From positions 248,001 to 312,000 of the forward strand of contig CP018627.1 of assembly GCA_002021875.1 (NCBI GenBank): 64,000 nt of DNA, written 5' to 3'. Of this stretch, positions 59,981 to 64,000 are shown one piece after another. The stretch comes from Streptomyces hygroscopicus (GTDB taxonomy: Bacteria; Actinomycetota; Actinomycetes; Streptomycetales; Streptomycetaceae). The number at the start of each line of letters is the position of its first letter. Positions within the stretch are counted from its first letter, which is position 1. The translations under genes and the position numbers were made by a program. The notes below the pieces were generated by a model, which did not search any database, was not told the DNA's origin, and was given only the letters and a program-made list of their open reading frames with translations.

Positions 59981-62900
59981 CTTGCCTCCTTCTGGGGCAT
60001 CGTAGGCCGCAGACGCAGGGTCCGGACTTGGAACGGCCGGAAGTGGAGGTCCAAGGGGTCGCTGTCGGACGAGGGCAGTTTCCCATTGGGCTGTTCCAGA
60101 AGGTCGCAGTCCAGGGCGGTGGTGATCGGAAATCCCGGGGACAGCCGTGCCGCGACCGCCCCGCCGCACGCCTCGTACAGGCGGACCACGACATCGCCGC
60201 CGCGGTCGTCGGCGAGCTTCACCGACTCCACCACCACGTCGGTGGTGTCGACCGAGACGAGGGCGTCGAGCGCGGCCGGTGCGGGGCGCAGGGGAAGGTT
60301 CAGCGCGTAGCCGCCCGCGATGGCCTCCTCGATCCCGGCGCCGGCGAGCAGCGCGTACGTGAAACTGTGCTGCCCGCGGTCGGCCCGCGGGTCGGGGCTG
60401 TGCGGCGCGCGGAGGAGGGAGAGCCGCAGCGTCGTGGTGGTGCCGCCGTCCTCGCGCGTGTCCCGGCGGACGTCGTGCCCGTACGTGGAGTCGGTGAGCA
60501 GGGCGGCACCCCAGTGCCGTTCGCCGACGTGCACCCAGCGGTGTGCCCACAGTTCGAAGCGGGCCGCGTCCCAGCTGGTGTTCTCGTGCGTGGGCCGCTG
60601 TACGTGGCCGAACTGGATCTCGGCGCTCTCCCGCTCCGCGTGCACGTCGAGCGGCCAGGCCGCCTTCAGTACGGTGTCGCGCTGCTGCCAGTCGATGTCG
60701 TTGCGGACGGTGACCTGGTGGCTCTCGGCGGCGAGTTCGATGTGCTGGATGAACCGGGAGTCGCCGTGGACGCGCTCGACTCGCACGGACGTGAGCAGCG
60801 GCCCTTCGTCCGTGAGCGTCACCGACTCGGCCTCGTCGAGGTCGTGCACGACGTCGCGATAGTACGTGTCGATGTTCCAGGCCGACCACAGGTTGGGGTC
60901 GTCGGGGTGGAGCTGGAGGAGGTTGCCCACGGTACCGGGGGCGATCGCCTCGCGCCGCGCGGCGTGGTCGTAGACCGAGGTGATCAGTCCGCGCCGGTCG
61001 ACGACGACGGTCACGACCCCGTTCCCGAGGACGAAGCCGCCGTCCTTCGCCGTTCCGGTGGCAGAACCCCGGGGGGCATCGACCGTGCCGCCGGAGGCGA
61101 GGGCACTGACCTCGGCGAGGACGGCCGTGCGTCCGTCCGACAGGGGCTGCGCCCCGGCGAACTCCCCGGCTCCGTCACGGAGGACGGCGACCTCGCGGCG
61201 CGCGTACGGCCCGGCGTTGAGCAGCGCGGGCCGGCCCGGCAACCGCCCTGCCGCGTCGGCGATCAGCGTCTCCAGTTCAGCTTCGATCTCGGCGTATTCA
61301 CGTTCGGCCTGCTGGTGCACCCAGGCGATGGACGAGCCGGGCAGGATGTCGTGGAACTGGTTGAGCAGCACGCGCTGCCACAGCGATTCGAGACGCTCGT
61401 ACGGGTACGGGGCCCCGGCCCGGACGGCGGCGGTGGCGGCCCAGAGCTCGGCCTCCCGCAACAGCGCCTCACTGCGCCGGTTGCCGCGCTTGGTGCGGGC
61501 CTGACTGGTGTACGTGCCGCGATGGGTTTCCAGATACAACTCGCCTCGCCAGACCGGCAGTTGACTGCTTTCACGCTCGGTGCGGGCCGCCGCGAAGAAG
61601 GCGTCGGGCGATTCGATGACGACCTTCGGCGAGCCTTCGAGGTCCCGCAGGCGGCGGGCCTTCTCCAGCATCGAACGAGTGGGGCCGCCACCGCCGTCGC
61701 CGTATCCGAACGGAACCAGAGAGCGGGTGGCCACCCCCTTGTCGTTGAAGTTGGCTTCGGCGTGGACGTTCTCGCGTGCGGTCAGGGAGGCGTTGTAGTT
61801 GTCGACCGGCGGGAAGTGGGTGAAGACGCGGGTGCCGTCGATGCCTTCCCAGGCGAAGGTGTGGTGCGGCAGCTTGTTCGTCTCGTTCCAGGAGAGCTTC
61901 TGGGTGAGAAACCACTCCGCCCCCGCCAGCTTGGCGAGCTGCGGGTAGGCGGCGGTGTAGCCGAACGAGTCGGGCAGCCAGACGCCGCGCTGCTCGACGC
62001 CGAACTCCTCCGCGAAGAAGCGCCGTCCGTAGACGAGTTGGCGGGCCAGGGCCTCTCCGCCGGGAAGGTTGCCGTCGGCTTCGACCCACATGCCGCCGAC
62101 CGGCACCCAGTTCCCTTCCGCCGCCGCCTGCTTGATCCGGGCGAAGATCTCTGGCCGCTGCTCCTTCATCCACGCGTACTGCTGCGCCGAGGAGCAGGCG
62201 AAGACCAGCTCCGGGTACTCCTGCGCGAGGGTGGTCATGTTGGTGAAGGTGCGGGCGCACTTGCGCACGGTCTCCCGCACCGGCCACAGCCAGGCCGAGT
62301 CGATATGGGCGTGGCCGACGGCGGCGAGGGTGTGCGCGGAGGCATGTGCGGGCCGGGACAGTACGTCGACGAGCTGTGCCCGGGCCCGGGCCGCCGTCAC
62401 CGCGACGTCGGCCGGGTCGACGGCATCGGCGGCCCGGCGCAGCGCGTACCGGATCTCGTGGCGCCGGGTGGAGCCGAGCGGCAGTTCGTGCATCAGCTCA
62501 TCGAGCACCTCGATGTCGTGGATGAGGTGCCAGACGTCGTCCTCGCGCACCGCGATCTCGGCCTGCTTGAGGCGGTAGAGGGGTGCGTCGCCCGCGGTCT
62601 CCAGCGAGCCGTGGTGGGTGTTCAGACCGGCGCTCCCGGTGATGGGCGGGTTGGCGGCCAGCTCGATCAGCAGGTCGACGTGGTCGCCACCGGTCGCCGA
62701 ATCGGCGAGGAGGACGCTGCGGCTGTACGGGTGCAGGCCCTGGAGCGGCGCGCCCTGGGCGTCGTGGACCAGGCCCTCCGCCTGGCCGCCGGGCCCCTTG
62801 GTCAGGTCGAAATCGAGGTCGAAGACGGCCTCTGCGCGGCGCCCCGACCATTCCTGCGGGATCTCGGCGCGGGCCCGCATCCAGGTCGTCGCCCAGGGGC

Positions 62901-63090
62901 TGCCCCACGCGGCACCGAGTGTGAACGGCTCGTAGTCGGCGGCGAGCGCATCGCTCACCGGGACCGGCTCGCCCTCCACGTACCACGCGCTGAGCGAGAG
63001 GGGGCGTACATCGCTGTAGAGGGCGGGGCGGATCACCCGGTCCAGCAGCTTGCGGATCCGGGCCTCGATGATCCGGCGGTCGTCATGCAC
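59977..63090 (-). CDS. GH38 alpha-mannosidase
   Basis: This 1037-residue enzyme starts at ATG 63090. After an N-terminal beta domain, residues 259-270 (GHAHIDSAWLWP) give the His/Asp zinc ligands of GH38 and VWLPDSFGYTAAYPQ has the nucleophilic Asp at about residue 374. The helical domain contains LLNQFHDILPGSSIAWVHQQ with another zinc His. Long C-terminal beta domains follow. No signal peptide is present, so it acts in the cytoplasm, on imported mannosides. It is followed by a coupled ROK regulator and preceded, 28 bp upstream, by a DUF2264 gene, which makes a small sugar-use operon. Confidence 0.9.
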   Translation of the reverse strand: MHDDRRIIEARIRKLLDRVIRPALYSDVRPLSLSAWYVEGEPVPVSDALAADYEPFTLGAAWGSPWATTWMRARAEIPQEWSGRRAEAVFDLDFDLTKGPGGQAEGLVHDAQGAPLQGLHPYSRSVLLADSATGGDHVDLLIELAANPPITGSAGLNTHHGSLETAGDAPLYRLKQAEIAVREDDVWHLIHDIEVLDELMHELPLGSTRRHEIRYALRRAADAVDPADVAVTAARARAQLVDVLSRPAHASAHTLAAVGHAHIDSAWLWPVRETVRKCARTFTNMTTLAQEYPELVFACSSAQQYAWMKEQRPEIFARIKQAAAEGNWVPVGGMWVEADGNLPGGEALARQLVYGRRFFAEEFGVEQRGVWLPDSFGYTAAYPQLAKLAGAEWFLTQKLSWNETNKLPHHTFAWEGIDGTRVFTHFPPVDNYNASLTARENVHAEANFNDKGVATRSLVPFGYGDGGGGPTRSMLEKARRLRDLEGSPKVVIESPDAFFAAARTERESSQLPVWRGELYLETHRGTYTSQARTKRGNRRSEALLREAELWAATAAVRAGAPYPYERLESLWQRVLLNQFHDILPGSSIAWVHQQAEREYAEIEAELETLIADAAGRLPGRPALLNAGPYARREVAVLRDGAGEFAGAQPLSDGRTAVLAEVSALASGGTVDAPRGSATGTAKDGGFVLGNGVVTVVVDRRGLITSVYDHAARREAIAPGTVGNLLQLHPDDPNLWSAWNIDTYYRDVVHDLDEAESVTLTDEGPLLTSVRVERVHGDSRFIQHIELAAESHQVTVRNDIDWQQRDTVLKAAWPLDVHAERESAEIQFGHVQRPTHENTSWDAARFELWAHRWVHVGERHWGAALLTDSTYGHDVRRDTREDGGTTTTLRLSLLRAPHSPDPRADRGQHSFTYALLAGAGIEEAIAGGYALNLPLRPAPAALDALVSVDTTDVVVESVKLADDRGGDVVVRLYEACGGAVAARLSPGFPITTALDCDLLEQPNGKLPSSDSDPLDLHFRPFQVRTLRLRPTMPQKEAR

Positions 63091-63118
63091 GGAAGTGGTC
63101 CTTCCAGAGGTCGTACGT

Positions 63119-64000
63119 TCAGGCGTTGGGGGCGGGCAGCCGGATGGTGTCCTGTCCGCCGTCCGGCCAGGTCACGTCCGCGAGCAGGTCGGCGCCTTCG
63201 GCTCGGGTGGTGACGTCGGGCAGGGCGGTCGGATCGGTGCCACCGAGGTGGATCAGGGCGACGTGGAGGGTGCCATGGGCTACCGGTCCCCCGGTCTCCA
63301 CTACGGGGGTGGCAGAGAGGGGACCGAGGGCGTTGCTCTCGGCCCCGGGGACGGTGCGGGAGTGCGGCAGTCCTCGCGCGCCCACAACAAGAGAGACCAG
63401 TCCGTCCGCGCCGCGGACCCGGGCGGTCCCACTCTCCTCCGGCGCCTTGTCGAGCGCCAGCGCCCAGCCGCCGACGCGCAGCACATGAGCGGCGGATTCG
63501 TCTTCCGCGGCGGTGTCGACGCGTACGGCCCGGACCTCGACCGAGCCGCGCAGCGCCGAGCCGACAGTGATCCAGGGGCCGAAGACGTACGGGGCGTCGG
63601 GGCCGCCGAACACGTCCCAGGTGGCGTCGTCGAGCCAGTGCGCGCGAGAGCGTGAGACGGCTGTGGTGCCGTCCAGGGAGATTCTTGTGGCGGGGCGACG
63701 GTGCGAAGCCCGCCCGGTCTCGTCGAGCAGCACGACCGCGTTGTCGAGCGGGTCCGCCTCCGCGCTGCCGCCGCGGACAGTGGGGTCGCCGGGGGTCTCC
63801 GGCGCGGTGTGCGTCGAATAGGCGAACCGCGCGTAGCTCGGATCGTCGGCGTGCGGCCGGGCAGGGTCGGAATGGTCGCCACCGTGATTGACGACGCGTA
63901 CGACACCGTCGGCAGCCGTGCCGGAGACGAGCCAGCCCGGCGCTGCCAACGCCCGCTCGAAATCGCCCTGTTCAACAGCGAGTGGCACCGCTTCCTCGGT
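63119..64000 (-). CDS. DUF2264 protein, C-terminal part (5' end outside window)
   Basis: The open frame runs off the right edge and shows the C-terminal 293 residues of a DUF2264 protein: VVRVVNHGGDHSDPARPHAD, SYARFAYSTHTAPETPGD and a long beta domain including VFGPWITVGSALRGSVEVRA. DUF2264 proteins have an (alpha/alpha)6 barrel upstream of this part and are associated with plant-polysaccharide or glycoside use, but no reaction is agreed. It is upstream of, and probably in operon with, the GH38 mannosidase (28-bp gap). Confidence 0.75.
   Translation of the reverse strand, partial: TEEAVPLAVEQGDFERALAAPGWLVSGTAADGVVRVVNHGGDHSDPARPHADDPSYARFAYSTHTAPETPGDPTVRGGSAEADPLDNAVVLLDETGRASHRRPATRISLDGTTAVSRSRAHWLDDATWDVFGGPDAPYVFGPWITVGSALRGSVEVRAVRVDTAAEDESAAHVLRVGGWALALDKAPEESGTARVRGADGLVSLVVGARGLPHSRTVPGAESNALGPLSATPVVETGGPVAHGTLHVALIHLGGTDPTALPDVTTRAEGADLLADVTWPDGGQDTIRLPAPNA

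Noticed and set aside
59950..63213. A 1087-codon plus-strand open frame across the mannosidase gene
   Set aside because: It is antisense to GH38, composition is arginine/glycine/valine-rich without motifs, and the minus strand has the full catalytic signatures. Long antisense frames are normal in DNA with this GC content.
1..64000. CRISPR arrays, rRNA or tRNA genes
   Set aside because: No regularly spaced repeats of CRISPR length were found and no tRNA or rRNA sequence stood out. Short tRNA-like folds cannot be fully excluded by eye.

Overview
The window is high-GC actinobacterial DNA and almost certainly Streptomyces. Codon third positions are strongly G/C, GTG starts and 1-4 bp GTGA/ATGA overlaps are frequent, and the gene families (isorenieratene-type crt genes, secreted glycosidases, many ArsR/TetR/LysR/MarR/ROK regulators) fit that genus. 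The density of insertion-sequence fragments and broken genes suggests a chromosome arm or another accessory region. That placement is an inference.

Layout. Bases 1-27760 form a patchwork. Intact genes are a LanC-type cyclase (cut by the window edge), an AIM24-like protein, several regulator plus enzyme pairs (ArsR/FAD monooxygenase, TetR/MFS, LysR/quinone oxidoreductase), six alpha/beta hydrolases across the wider window, two APH-type kinases, an AraC-SDR-monooxygenase-esterase group and an acid-sugar dehydratase. They are separated by remains of ISL3, IS5, Tn3, ISAs1 and other elements and by decayed genes (GH27-FN3-CBM32, MFS, CGNR regulator, lytic transglycosylase, acyl-CoA ligase).

Bases 27835-39219 hold one eleven-gene, minus-strand operon that encodes every step of the maleamate route of nicotinic acid catabolism. 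It has a three-subunit molybdenum hydroxylase with a CoxG-like protein, 6-hydroxynicotinate monooxygenase (NicC), 2,5-dihydroxypyridine dioxygenase (NicX), N-formylmaleamate deformylase (NicD), maleamate amidase (NicF), maleate isomerase (NicE), an MFS transporter and a MarR regulator. This is the most striking system in the window. The hydroxylase is not built like the two-subunit, cytochrome-linked NicAB of Pseudomonas.

Bases 39983-49024 carry WrbA, a VOC protein, a secreted alpha-L-rhamnosidase-like enzyme ending in four cysteine-rich repeats, a secreted-protein gene that has lost its start, and an aldehyde dehydrogenase/DUF711 pair.

Bases 49086-58058 carry an isorenieratene-type carotenoid cluster. 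The rightward arm is crtE-crtI-crtB-Rieske protein, and the leftward arm is crtY-crtT-crtU preceded by a tiny FAD-binding ORF. crtE is broken by a frameshift and by a large internal deletion, so the pathway would need geranylgeranyl diphosphate from elsewhere. Ruins of an FeS photolyase and of an MSMEG_6728-type gene lie beside crtE.

Bases 58706-64000 hold a sugar-utilisation operon on the minus strand: a DUF2264 protein (cut by the window edge), a GH38 alpha-mannosidase and a translationally coupled ROK regulator, ending in a strong hairpin.

Coordinates of decayed fragments are approximate. All functional calls come from reading motifs by eye, with no database search.
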